A stretch of DNA of 64,000 nucleotides from an uncultured Clostridia bacterium (GTDB lineage: Bacteria > Bacillota > Clostridia > Oscillospirales > Oscillospiraceae). A model generated the notes under the pieces. That model had not been told where the DNA came from. It saw only the letters and a program-made list of their open reading frames with translations, and did no database searches. Positions 25,676 to 34,200 of the stretch are shown here, one piece after another. Each line of letters starts with the position of its first letter. The first letter of the stretch is position 1. The stretch is from the NCBI GenBank assembly GCA_930990965.1, contig CAKNRQ010000006.1, positions 1-64,000 of the forward strand, read 5' to 3'. The position numbers and the translations under genes are program-made.

Positions 25676-25703
25676 TTGCCTTCCCGCCGCAGTATGATAT
25701 AAT
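25676..25703 (+). promoter_or_regulatory. Promoter of the lipoprotein pair
   Basis: TTGCCT (25676-25681) and a perfect TATAAT (25698-25703) are separated by 16 bp, about 32 bp upstream of the first lipoprotein start. Confidence 0.65.
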
Positions 25704-25734
25704 GAGCACAAATAATTCGACAGGGAGATCCAGC

Positions 25735-26361
25735 ATGAAAAAGGTCTTAGCTTTGATACTGGCCTGCGCCCTGACCGCACTCACCGGCTGCGGCTCAGAC
25801 GTGGCAACCGCCAGCGTGCCGCTTGACGGCTACGTTGAAACAGAGCCGCTACCCGTCAAGGTCACGCCCATCGACTTTGAACATGACGTAGATCCACTCA
25901 CAAAGGCTCTTGCAGGCATGATACACGTGTATGTGTTCGGCTATAACTACTCAGCCCCCGGCGCGGAAACCGTCGAAGCCCGGCTCTATGAATTCGACGA
26001 CGGCACGTGGAAGGAAATTTTCACTCCTGTGCAGTACCCATTGCCCGCCGAAGATGGTGGAATTATACTCCAGTTTGACGAGTGCTTTGGCTCCGGCCTC
26101 AGTTGCACGCTGTACAGCGACGCAGGTATAGGAAGCGGCGGTTCGTGGTTTGGCAATGAATCCGCGCCGCAACATCCGGATCAGAGCTATGTCATCCCTC
26201 TCAACGAGGACCTTGAGGCAGTAACCGGGGAGGACATCCCGGTTGCAATGCAGGTACTCGATAGCGTTTCCGGTACCTCTATAGGCCTCGACAACTTCTT
26301 CGACACCGAACCGCTGATTGACAAAGCAGCCACCTACGCCGTGACGCTCTGCTTCCGCTAA
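25735..26361 (+). CDS. Hypothetical lipoprotein, member of a tandem pair
   Basis: This 208-residue protein has a lipoprotein signal with lipobox LTGC followed by GSDVATA, then an extracellular domain. The region EDIPVAMQVLDSVSG and the end NFFDTEPLIDKAATYAVTL are shared with the next gene, as is a central ARLYEFDDGTWKEIF pattern, so the two are paralogues. Function is unknown. The start MKKVLAL has AGGGAG upstream, inside a longer frame that begins at 25702. A promoter lies directly upstream. Confidence 0.65.
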   Translation: MKKVLALILACALTALTGCGSDVATASVPLDGYVETEPLPVKVTPIDFEHDVDPLTKALAGMIHVYVFGYNYSAPGAETVEARLYEFDDGTWKEIFTPVQYPLPAEDGGIILQFDECFGSGLSCTLYSDAGIGSGGSWFGNESAPQHPDQSYVIPLNEDLEAVTGEDIPVAMQVLDSVSGTSIGLDNFFDTEPLIDKAATYAVTLCFR

Positions 26362-26416
26362 AGCCTATGTCTTACGCTTCTCGTCCAAACGCTGTGCGCC
26401 CAAGGAGGTTTGCCCC

Positions 26417-27091
26417 ATGAAGAAACTCATGCCACTCGCGCTCGCGCTTTTACTGATTCTCGCGTCCTGTTCTGCCGGTGACGCTGCCCCCTCCCCTTTG
26501 CCCACGGCCCCGCTCAAAGTCTGGGATGAAGCCAATCCCGTGGCCGTGACCATTTCGACAAGGGAGCTCACCGGCGAGGCGAAGGAGATTTTTGACGTCA
26601 TGTCCAACGCTCTCAACGGTGATACGCTGCTTATGAACTATGAGAGCGACGGCGCTCAGGCCGTGCAGGTGAGAGTGTATGAGCTGCGCGGCGGCGTGTG
26701 GGAGCTCCTATCCCCCGCCGCGGCTTACGCCCTGCCAGATGCGGACGGGAGCCTGGTACTGACAATCGAGCCCTGCTTCGCATCAGGTTGGACGCTCGGT
26801 ATCTTCGACGGCTCCGGCGGCCGCTGGGAGGGTGAAGCCGGACCTGACATCAGCAACTGTTACACTTGCATTACGGTAGGCGGCGAGGCCATGACTGCGG
26901 AGAACATCCCCATCGCCATACAGGTGTACGACGAGTTCGACCCCGAAACCGACTCCGGCAAGGTCGTCTCTCTGGACGTCGCCGACTTTTTCGATCCCGC
27001 CTCACTCATGGAGTACGACGCCGTCTATGCCGTTACCCTGGCCTTCGAGGGCGAACCGCATACGGGCTACGTAGATCCCGAATACCAGTGA
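26417..27091 (+). CDS. Hypothetical lipoprotein, second member of the tandem pair
   Basis: This 224-residue lipoprotein has lipobox LASC followed by SAGDAA. Its extracellular domain aligns with the preceding gene: RVYELRGGVWELL against RLYEFDDGTWKEI, ENIPIAIQVYDEF against EDIPVAMQVLDSV, and FFDPASLMEYDAVYAVTLAF against FFDTEPLIDKAATYAVTLCF. Overall similarity is low, so the duplication is old. AAGGAGG precedes the ATG. The two genes are 55 bp apart and share the promoter at 25676 and the terminator at 27108. Confidence 0.65.
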   Translation: MKKLMPLALALLLILASCSAGDAAPSPLPTAPLKVWDEANPVAVTISTRELTGEAKEIFDVMSNALNGDTLLMNYESDGAQAVQVRVYELRGGVWELLSPAAAYALPDADGSLVLTIEPCFASGWTLGIFDGSGGRWEGEAGPDISNCYTCITVGGEAMTAENIPIAIQVYDEFDPETDSGKVVSLDVADFFDPASLMEYDAVYAVTLAFEGEPHTGYVDPEYQ

Positions 27092-27107
27092 GCTCCATTT
27101 TAATAGC

Positions 27108-27144
27108 AAATCACCCGCCCGCGGTTTAACGCGGGCGGGTGATT
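27108..27144. terminator. Bidirectional terminator between the lipoprotein pair and fucO
   Basis: A perfect stem of at least 15 bp (AAATCACCCGCCCGC / GCGGGCGGGTGATTT) lies 17 bp after the lipoprotein stop and 16 bp from the end of the convergent fucO gene. Confidence 0.9.
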
Positions 27145-27159
27145 TTAAGCTACATTATC

Positions 27160-28305
27160 TCACATCAGCTTGCGGAAGAGCATGGTGAGGTCTTCCACGC
27201 TGGTGTCCTTCGGGTTGCCGGGACGGCAGGCGTCGTCGTAAGCGCTCTGGGCGAGGAAGGGCAGGTCCTCTTCCTTGAGGGCTTCGAGCTTGCTGGGGAT
27301 GCCGACATCCTCGGAGAGCTTGCGCACGGCGTTGATGGCGGCGGCGCGGTACTCCTCCTGGCTCATGGCGTCAACGCCCTCGACGCCCATGGCGCGGGCT
27401 ATCTCGCGGTAGCGCTCGCCGGTGCAGTCAGCGTTGTACTCCATGACGATGGGCAGCATCATGGCGCAGGCCACGCCGTGGGCGGTGTCATATACAGCGC
27501 CGAGGGTGTGGGCCATGCTGTGGGCGATGCCGAGGCCGACGTTGCTAAATCCCATACCAGCGATATACTGGCCGAGAGCCATGCCCTCGCGGCCGGCAGG
27601 GTCACCGGCAACGGCGGCGCGCAGGTTCTTGGAAATGAGCTCGATCGCCTTGAGGTGGAACATGTCGGTCATCTCCCAGGCGGCCTTCGTGGTGTAGCCC
27701 TCGATAGCGTGGGTCAAGGCGTCCATACCGGTGCTGGCAGTGAGGCCCTTGGGCATCGAGCTCATCATCTCGGGGTCAACAACGGCGCAGACGGGCATGT
27801 CGTGGGCGTCAACGCAGACGAACTTGCGGCGGCGCTCCACGTCAGTGATGACGTAGTTTATCGTGACCTCAGCAGCAGTGCCAGCGGTGGTGGGTACAGC
27901 GATAATGGGAGCGCAGGGATTCTTGGTGGGCGCGGTGCCCTCGAGGGAGCGCACGTCGGCGAACTCGGGGTTGGTGACGATGATGCCGATGGCCTTGGCG
28001 GTGTCCATCGGACTGCCGCCGCCGATGGCGATGATGTAGTCAGCGCCGGCAGCCTTGTAAGCCTCAACACCAGCCTGGACGTTCTCGATGGTCGGGTTGG
28101 CCTTTATGTCGGAGAAGATCTCGTAGGGCAGGCCCTCGGCGTCGAGACCGTCAGTGACGTTGGCGACCACGCCGTGCTTGAGAATGCTCGGGCCACAGAC
28201 CACCAGCGCCTTTTTGAAGCCGCGGGACTTGACCTCACCGGGTATCTCGCGGACAGCGCCCGCGCCGTGGTAGGATGTCTGGTTGAGCATAATGCGGTTG
28301 GACAT
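27160..28305 (-). CDS. fucO: Lactaldehyde reductase / 1,2-propanediol oxidoreductase
   Basis: This 381-residue iron-dependent alcohol dehydrogenase reduces L-lactaldehyde to L-1,2-propanediol with NADH, regenerating NAD during fermentation of deoxy sugars. It is very close to E. coli FucO along its whole length, with IAIGGGSPMDTAKAIGII (NAD site, about 92-109), PTTAGTAAEVTINYVITD (about 138-155), the metal ligands in DALTHAIEGY, and AHSMAHTLGAVYDTAHG (about 260-276). AAGGAGG precedes the ATG. It is monocistronic here and lacks the rest of a fucose pathway nearby. Confidence 0.92.
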   Translation of the reverse strand: MSNRIMLNQTSYHGAGAVREIPGEVKSRGFKKALVVCGPSILKHGVVANVTDGLDAEGLPYEIFSDIKANPTIENVQAGVEAYKAAGADYIIAIGGGSPMDTAKAIGIIVTNPEFADVRSLEGTAPTKNPCAPIIAVPTTAGTAAEVTINYVITDVERRRKFVCVDAHDMPVCAVVDPEMMSSMPKGLTASTGMDALTHAIEGYTTKAAWEMTDMFHLKAIELISKNLRAAVAGDPAGREGMALGQYIAGMGFSNVGLGIAHSMAHTLGAVYDTAHGVACAMMLPIVMEYNADCTGERYREIARAMGVEGVDAMSQEEYRAAAINAVRKLSEDVGIPSKLEALKEEDLPFLAQSAYDDACRPGNPKDTSVEDLTMLFRKLM

Positions 28306-28352
28306 TTGTAGATCCTCCTTGGTAAGTTATAGTGAAATTTTTAACCAGTAGC

Positions 28353-28380
28353 ATTATATCATTCTCTCACCGAATGTAAA
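28353..28380 (-). promoter_or_regulatory. Candidate fucO promoter
   Basis: On the minus strand TTTACA (28375-28380) and a perfect TATAAT (28353-28358) are spaced by 16 bp, about 47 bp upstream of the fucO start codon. Confidence 0.6.
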
Positions 28381-28690
28381 GTGACGATTAGGCCAGTCTG
28401 TCACCCTATTTTGCGCAGAATGCTAATAACAAAACTCTGACCTCTCCTAAGCTTTTTGAAAGCCTGCTGGTTTCACATAGTTGACATAATTCATCCTGTC
28501 CTCTGCTCATTTCTCCTTGTGTCTTATGCTGTCTGGTATAGACACGAAAATTACATATATTGAGCTGATCTTCAATATTATGTAAATTAAGATGCTATGT
28601 CACAATCGTACCCGCGGTCTCGCATGGCCAGCACACATATACAGCCCGGCAGTGCATCTGACGTGTTCTTTCATAATGCATCAAGGTGAT
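28381..28690. other. AT-rich gene-free stretch
   Basis: No convincing gene lies between the fucO promoter and the AbrB promoter. The base composition falls well below that of the flanks. The only clear structure is the inverted repeat at 28551-28585. A 127-codon minus-strand frame that runs into the AbrB gene is its antisense shadow. Confidence 0.55.
28551..28585. repeat. Long imperfect inverted repeat
   Basis: TTACATATATTGA (28551-28563) pairs with TCAATATTATGTAA (28572-28585) with a single-base bulge around an 8-base loop. No T tract follows, so it is not an ordinary terminator. It may be a protein-binding site or the remnant of a small mobile element. Confidence 0.5.
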
Positions 28691-28719
28691 TTGACATTTC
28701 CCTTGAATCAAGGTATGCT
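28691..28719 (+). promoter_or_regulatory. Promoter of the abrB-DUF998 unit
   Basis: TTGACA (28691-28696) and TATGCT (28714-28719) are separated by 17 bp. The spacer holds the perfect odd palindrome CCTTGAATCAAGG (28701-28713). Confidence 0.75.
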
Positions 28720-28739
28720 TTTCATGTAGATATGAAAAG
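28701..28739 (+). promoter_or_regulatory. Two palindromic operator candidates in the abrB promoter
   Basis: CCTTGA-A-TCAAGG (28701-28713) sits between the -35 and -10 boxes. CTTTTCAT (28718-28725) and ATGAAAAG (28732-28739) form a second perfect inverted repeat that overlaps the end of the -10 box and the transcription start. TCAAGG half-sites recur at 28681 and 28746. The layout predicts repression, most likely by the AbrB-type product of the first gene. Confidence 0.6.
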
Positions 28740-28763
28740 TATGAATCAAGGAGATGCTGTACA

Positions 28764-29006
28764 ATGTCCATGCCAAAGGGAAAACACATATTTGGAACTG
28801 TTAAGGTTGGAGAGCGCGGACAAATTGTCATTCCGAAAGAGGCGCGAGAAATATTTGACATTAATCCCGGAGACACGCTGCTCGTTTTGGGCGATGAGAA
28901 GCAAGGAATAGCTGTAGTCAAGGCCGATGTAATGGAAGAGGTTGCTGTAAAGATTTTGAAAGGTTTAGGCCGCTTCAAAGGAAAAAATTATGACGAAACC
29001 AATTGA
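28764..29006 (+). CDS. AbrB/SpoVT/MazE-family DNA-binding protein
   Basis: This 80-residue protein has a single swapped-hairpin AbrB domain: VKVGERGQIVIPKEAREIFDI (about 14-34, shown only in outline) and NPGDTLLVLGDE. These proteins bind DNA as dimers or tetramers and act as transition-state regulators or antitoxins. AAGGAG lies upstream. It overlaps or abuts a DUF998 membrane gene, a pairing that suggests the regulator controls its own membrane partner. Palindromes in its promoter support autoregulation. No MazF-type toxin follows, so an antitoxin role is unlikely. Confidence 0.85.
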   Translation: MSMPKGKHIFGTVKVGERGQIVIPKEAREIFDINPGDTLLVLGDEKQGIAVVKADVMEEVAVKILKGLGRFKGKNYDETN

Positions 29007-29011
29007 AACCA

Positions 29012-29632
29012 ATGATTAAGAATTATTTATCTCATTTTTTGCCGGTACTTTTGGCATTAGACTTAATTATTCCATTCTTGATAGCCCCATTTTACAAAGG
29101 CTACAATCATTTGACACAAGTAATGAGCGTTTTAGGAAATTCAAAAGCACCGTTGCATTTAATCTATAATATTTGGTTGGTTGTGTTTGGAGTTTCAATT
29201 TTAATCAACACCTTGCAGCTTTATCCTACTGTCGCACAAGTATCAAATTCTATATCTATAATGCTTTTTTCCGTCATTGCGATTTACGCCGCGGGCGGCT
29301 GTATTCTTTCCGGGGTTTTTTCAGTTGGGGAAACCAAAAGCCTTGAAACTCTTTCCGCAAAGATACATGGTTATGGTTCAGTAATAGGTTTTCTGCTTTT
29401 AACACTTGCGCCATTGTTTGTCGGATTATACTTTTTCAAAGTGTCTAATGGGCTATTAGGAGTTTTATCTCTAATTTGCTTTATCTTGGCAATGGTCTTT
29501 TTTACGCTATTTGTAATGTCTGATAAGCCGAATTATAGAGGAACAATAATTGCGTTTGAAGGGCTATGGCAGAGATTATCCCTTTTGAGTATGTATCTTC
29601 CCATTGCGGCTCTTTGTATCTTTCAGAAATAG
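29012..29632 (+). CDS. DUF998 family membrane protein
   Basis: This roughly 206-residue protein has six hydrophobic segments and fits the DUF998 family of small integral membrane proteins. Typical features are FYKGYNHLTQVMSVLGNSKAP in the first loop, AAGGCILSGVFSVGE in the middle, and KIHGYGSVIGFL. Function is unknown. The ATG at 29012 lies 5 bp after the abrB stop; an in-frame TTG at 29003 would overlap it. Codon use is AT-rich, unlike almost all other genes in the window, which suggests that it and abrB arrived together by transfer. Confidence 0.75.
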   Translation: MIKNYLSHFLPVLLALDLIIPFLIAPFYKGYNHLTQVMSVLGNSKAPLHLIYNIWLVVFGVSILINTLQLYPTVAQVSNSISIMLFSVIAIYAAGGCILSGVFSVGETKSLETLSAKIHGYGSVIGFLLLTLAPLFVGLYFFKVSNGLLGVLSLICFILAMVFFTLFVMSDKPNYRGTIIAFEGLWQRLSLLSMYLPIAALCIFQK

Positions 29633-29756
29633 CAAGAAACGCAGCCGTGCTACTTCCTTATAAAACGCGGCGCGGCAAAATAACCTGCAAACTTCGCTAA
29701 TCCCTCTTTACTCAAGACGGAAAACGGCGTATAATGCGCTGTTCGGAGGGATAGAA

Positions 29757-31118
29757 ATGCACCGTACTAACGACCTGGGCCGCGACAGGATATTCCCGCT
29801 TGTCTGCCGCCTTGCAATACCCACCATGCTCGCGCAGCTCGTGAGCGTGCTCTATAGCATCGTGGACAGAATGTACATCGGCAACATCGCGGGGATTGGC
29901 GACCTGGCGCTCGCGGGCGTGGGCGTATGCGGGCCGATTGTGACGCTTTTGAGCTCTTTCGCCTCGCTCGTTGGGCTTGGCGGCGCACCCATACTGGCGA
30001 TGCGGCTCGGTGAAGGCAACCGGCGCGAGGCAGAGCGCGTCGCATCCAACGGCTTCATGACGCTCGTCTTCCTCGCCGCGATACTGACGGCGGCCTTCCT
30101 GCTGCTCAAGGACCACCTGCTGATGTGGTTTGGCGCGAGCGAGGCTACCTTCGGCTACGCGGATACCTACCTCACCATTTACACCTGCGGCACCATCTTC
30201 GCCCTGCTCGCCACGGGGCTCAACAGCTACCTTATCGCGCAGGGCTGTTCCGGGCTGGGCATGCTGACCGTCATGCTGGGCGCGGTGCTGAACATAGCGC
30301 TCGATCCGCTCTTCATCTTCGTCTTCCACTTGGACGTGGCAGGCGCGGCAATTGCCACCGTCATCTCGCAAATGGCCTCGTGCGGCGTGGTGCTCTTCTG
30401 CCTCATGCGGCGCAAGGCGCAAGTACGGCTGCGCTGGGGCGGCTTCGACTTCGCCCTCGTGCGCCGCATACTCTCCTTCGGTCTGCCGACCTTCCTCATA
30501 CTGAGCACGGACAGCGCGATACTTATCATCCTCAACGGCATACTCCAGCGCTACGGCGGGCCGGGCGAGGGTGACATACTCGTCACCTGCGCGACCATCG
30601 TGCAGAGCTGGTTCTCGCTGGTGTCGCTGCCGATGGGCGGCATCACCGAGGGCGCGCAGCCGGTGGTGAGCTTCAACTACGGCGCGGCGAAGCCGGAGCG
30701 TATCAAGCGCTCCATATTCAGCATTGCGGCGCTGTGCGTCGTGTTCTGCGTGCTGATGACCGTCGCAGCGCACACGGGCGTGAGCGCGCTCTTTGTGCGG
30801 CTCTTCACGCAGGACGCCGGAATCGCCGCGCGCAGCGTGGAATACATCCGCGTCTTCACCGCCATGATAATCCCCCTCGCGCTGCAATACACCTTTGTGG
30901 ACGAACTGACGGCGATGGGCCAGGTACACATCTCCCTCGGCTGCTCGCTCTTCCGCAAGTTGCTGTTTCTGGCGAGCATGCTGCTGCTCCCGCGGCTTGT
31001 GAGCGCACAGGCGACGTTCTACTGCGAGCCCATAGCCGACGCCGTTGCGGCGGTTGTTACGAGCATCGTCTTCCTCATATGCTTCCCGCGTATACTCAGG
31101 CGGCGGCTGGCGCAGTAA
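29757..31118 (+). CDS. MATE family efflux transporter
   Basis: This 453-residue protein has twelve hydrophobic segments in two homologous halves, as expected for MATE cation/drug antiporters. The first half begins ifplvcrLAIPTMLAQLV, followed by VDRMYIGNIAGIGDLALAG (about 38-56) and GLGGAPILAMRLGEGN. The second half has SFGLPTFLILSTDSAILI and GITEGAQPVVSFNYGAAKPER (about 300-320). GGAGG precedes the ATG. It is a single gene with its own terminator. Substrates cannot be predicted. Confidence 0.9.
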   Translation: MHRTNDLGRDRIFPLVCRLAIPTMLAQLVSVLYSIVDRMYIGNIAGIGDLALAGVGVCGPIVTLLSSFASLVGLGGAPILAMRLGEGNRREAERVASNGFMTLVFLAAILTAAFLLLKDHLLMWFGASEATFGYADTYLTIYTCGTIFALLATGLNSYLIAQGCSGLGMLTVMLGAVLNIALDPLFIFVFHLDVAGAAIATVISQMASCGVVLFCLMRRKAQVRLRWGGFDFALVRRILSFGLPTFLILSTDSAILIILNGILQRYGGPGEGDILVTCATIVQSWFSLVSLPMGGITEGAQPVVSFNYGAAKPERIKRSIFSIAALCVVFCVLMTVAAHTGVSALFVRLFTQDAGIAARSVEYIRVFTAMIIPLALQYTFVDELTAMGQVHISLGCSLFRKLLFLASMLLLPRLVSAQATFYCEPIADAVAAVVTSIVFLICFPRILRRRLAQ

Positions 31119-31124
31119 TAAAAA

Positions 31125-31155
31125 GGCCCGGAGCCTTGATGGCTCCGGGCTTTTT
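31125..31155 (+). terminator. Terminator of the MATE gene
   Basis: A 10-bp perfect stem (GCCCGGAGCC / GGCTCCGGGC) with a TTGAT loop is followed by five T and preceded by five A. Confidence 0.9.
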
Positions 31156-31169
31156 CCCGTTTTAGGGGT

Positions 31170-31193
31170 GGCCCGCGCCGGGTGACGCGGGCC
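31170..31193 (-). terminator. Hairpin after the SLH protein gene
   Basis: An 8-bp perfect stem (GGCCCGCG / CGCGGGCC) lies 22 bp past the stop of the SLH gene. No good T tract follows on the minus strand, so its role as a terminator is uncertain; the MATE terminator beyond it may do the job. Confidence 0.45.
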
Positions 31194-31215
31194 TTTGGGA
31201 TATTAGTTCAGACTG

Positions 31216-34200
31216 TTACATCTGATCATAGCGCATGAAGATCGCGGCGCACTGGGCGCGGTCGGCGGTGCCTCTGGGCTGGATGGTGTTAGAGGTCACA
31301 CCGTCGATTATGCCGTTGTTGACGGCCCAGCTCATGGCCGTGCTGGCCCAGGAGGAGATGGTGGAGGCGTCATTGAAGCGGCTCAGTCCACCGGAGGCGG
31401 CACGGGAACCGGCGTAACGCCAGAGCATGGTGACCATCTCTTCACGGGTGATGAGGCTGGTCGGGTTGGTGCCGTCGGAGACGCCCTCGTTCATGGCCCA
31501 GCTCCTGGCCTGGGAGGCCCAGTTGGTGCCGGTTATGCTCTGACCGTCGATGCGGCCGAGGACAGCCCAGAACATCTCGCGGGTCATGGTGCCGCTGGGG
31601 TTGAAGCTGTAGCTGCTCACGCCTTCCATGAGGCCGTTGTTGTAGACGTAGAGGACCTCGTCATAGTACCAGTCAGTGGTACGCACGTCGGTGAAGGGCA
31701 TCGTGGTGCGCTCGAACTCGGCGGTGATGTAGACGTCGCCGTCGGGCATGGTGAAGCGGTAGTAGTCGCCGCTGGAGTGCAGCCTGACAGTGACTTCATC
31801 GTCGAAGTCCTTGCCGGTGAAGACCTCGATGGTCTTGAGCTTGTAGCCGTTGGAGGGCTTGAAGTAGACTTCAACGGTGTCGTCCTCGGCGGCGTAGTCC
31901 TCGGGGTCAGTGGTTATCTCGCCGTAGCGGATATCGTCGTCAATGGTGATTTCATAGCCGGGGGCGAAGGTGACCTCGACCTCGACGTCCGCGTCAGGCA
32001 TCCTGAAGCTGTAGACGCCCTCGCGCTCGAGCTCCACCTCGACCTCGTCCCAAGCGTCAATGGAGACGGTGACGTCCTTAACCATGTAACCCTTGTTGGG
32101 CTCGGTGTAGATGTAGACCCTGTCGTACTCCTGAGCAACATAAGTGACGTCGCCATCAACGCGGGCCGTTACACTGCCATAGTTGCGGTTGTAACTGAGG
32201 TTGATGTCAAACTCGTTGTCGAGCTTGAAGGTGGGAACTATGGTGACGTCCTCGGCGGGCATCGTGAAGCGGTAAACAGTGTCGCTCACCTGATAGGTGC
32301 TTACAGTAATATTATTGCCCCTGTACACCCTAAGAGTGTTGAGTACATAGCCGTTGTTCGGGTAGATGGAGATGTAAACAGTCTCGCCCTGGGCAGCGGT
32401 ACTCTCAGCGCTTACATACCCGTAATTTGCAGAAAGAACGTGGATATCGTATTCAGTAGTCTCCTCCGGCGGGGTGGTGGTAGCGGTGAAGGTCACAGTA
32501 ACGGTGACGCTCTCGTCAGGCATAGTGAAGCTGGTGTCAGACATGGTAACCGGTGTGCCACTAGCTGTTACAACTCTTACTCCAGAAATATAGCCTGTCT
32601 TAGTGCTTACAGAGACGGTTACTTTCTCTCCCTTAGCAGCAATATTCTTGTTGACGCTGGCGCTGCCGCCCTCGCCGTTGTTAATTACCAGGTTAATGCT
32701 GTACTTGTCCGGTTCAGGAACCACGGGCTCGCTGTACTTAGCGGTGAAATCAGTTGTGCTTGCTGTCAGTGTGATAGTAGTACCCGGCGCATGCTTCTCA
32801 GTACCCACAAGCCAGCAATCAAAATTCGTAGTTTCAGCGTTTACTTCACTCGGATCGGATATCTTATAGCTGGAATTGTTAGTGCTTTCGGTATAAACAA
32901 CATTGCCATTGACAACATAATTGACGACAAAGATGCTCGGGGTCTCATCTTCGCCAACTTCTTTTGTCTTTATCGTTGCACTGACATCTGCACTAGCGCT
33001 CTCATAAGTCGCGTTGTCAGGCACAAAGATAGTATCGTTTCCGTCTTTTGTTCCGGTAACGGTCACCTGTGCATTCTCAGCGACGGTCATAGACGGAGTG
33101 CCAATTATCGTGCCAGTAGATTTAATCTGCACAGGAGACTGGTACTTATAAGTAGGCTCGCTGCTGCCCAAGGTACCGTCTATTTTGCTTCCGCAGTTCG
33201 TAACGGTCAGCTCTGTGCTGTCCCGAAGGTCAATCACAGTGCCATAGAGGGCAAACATGCCCGCATCGGTGACACTTATCTTGGAATCGCCGCTAGCAGT
33301 AAATTTCTCAGTGCTGAGAGCGTGGCTACCGCAGCCATTAACCGTAATGTCGGAGCCATTGATGTTCCACACACCGCCATTGGAGACGTTGCCGTCAATG
33401 GTAGTAATCGTCAGCGTGGAATCGCCGTCCATGGTGATTTTGCCCATATTTTCGGCGCTAGAAACTTTTGTTGTAAACACAATGGCACTCTCGAGTTCAT
33501 CCAGCGTAAGCTTTGTTCCACCTATCAGCTTGAGCTCGGAGCCGTTGTTCTGAACATCAAAAGCGGTGCCATCATATCCGGTGTTATTCGAACTCTGAGT
33601 GCCGCTTATGTTCATCTTAACATTGTTAAGGGTAAGAGTGGCACCCTGAAGAGTAAACGCCTTAGTGGTGCTGGTGATATTAGCAGGGGAAACAGTAACA
33701 GTATGTCCACCGCCATTAATCTGAATGTCCTGCTTGAGCGTCATATTAATCTGGCCAAGTGACGAATCATTACCCAAAAGTTCAATCACAACAGGCTCGT
33801 CACCGGTTGCCTTGTTTGCCTCCTCAAGAGCAGCCTTGAGGGTCTCATATCCCTCACCGTCTATAGTGGCAACTATACCATCAGACGTGACGCCGGTTTT
33901 GTCACCGACATTGGCGTTGACGTATGTAAGCGTAAATCCAAGGCTAGCCGGTGCGCTCGTAACAGTGGACTCGGTTACGCTTACCCTAGATCCAGATTGG
34001 TTGTTGCTGCCGGTAATAGTGCCGACAGTGGCGTTATCCTTTATCTGCACTTTGTCAGTGCCCGTGCCATTAAGGGAAAGATTATCAATTTTGCTTTTGG
34101 AAATAGTAACGTCGCTGGTTCCGACGCTACGTTCCTCGCCTTTTTCATCCTGAGTGTTGGTCATAACCTTGTTGTAAGTGCCGCCAACAAGTTCAACGGT

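Noticed and set aside
28595..28978. 127-codon minus-strand frame opposite abrB
   Set aside because: It overlaps the AbrB domain gene and its promoter, has no SD and no recognisable motif.
28764..29632. abrB-DUF998 considered as a MazEF-type toxin-antitoxin pair
   Set aside because: The partner is a multi-span membrane protein with no MazF, PIN or RelE motif, so a regulator plus target reading is more likely.
31777..33762. 661-codon plus-strand open frame
   Set aside because: Antisense to the SLH protein gene, which has a signal peptide, repeats and SLH domains in the other frame.
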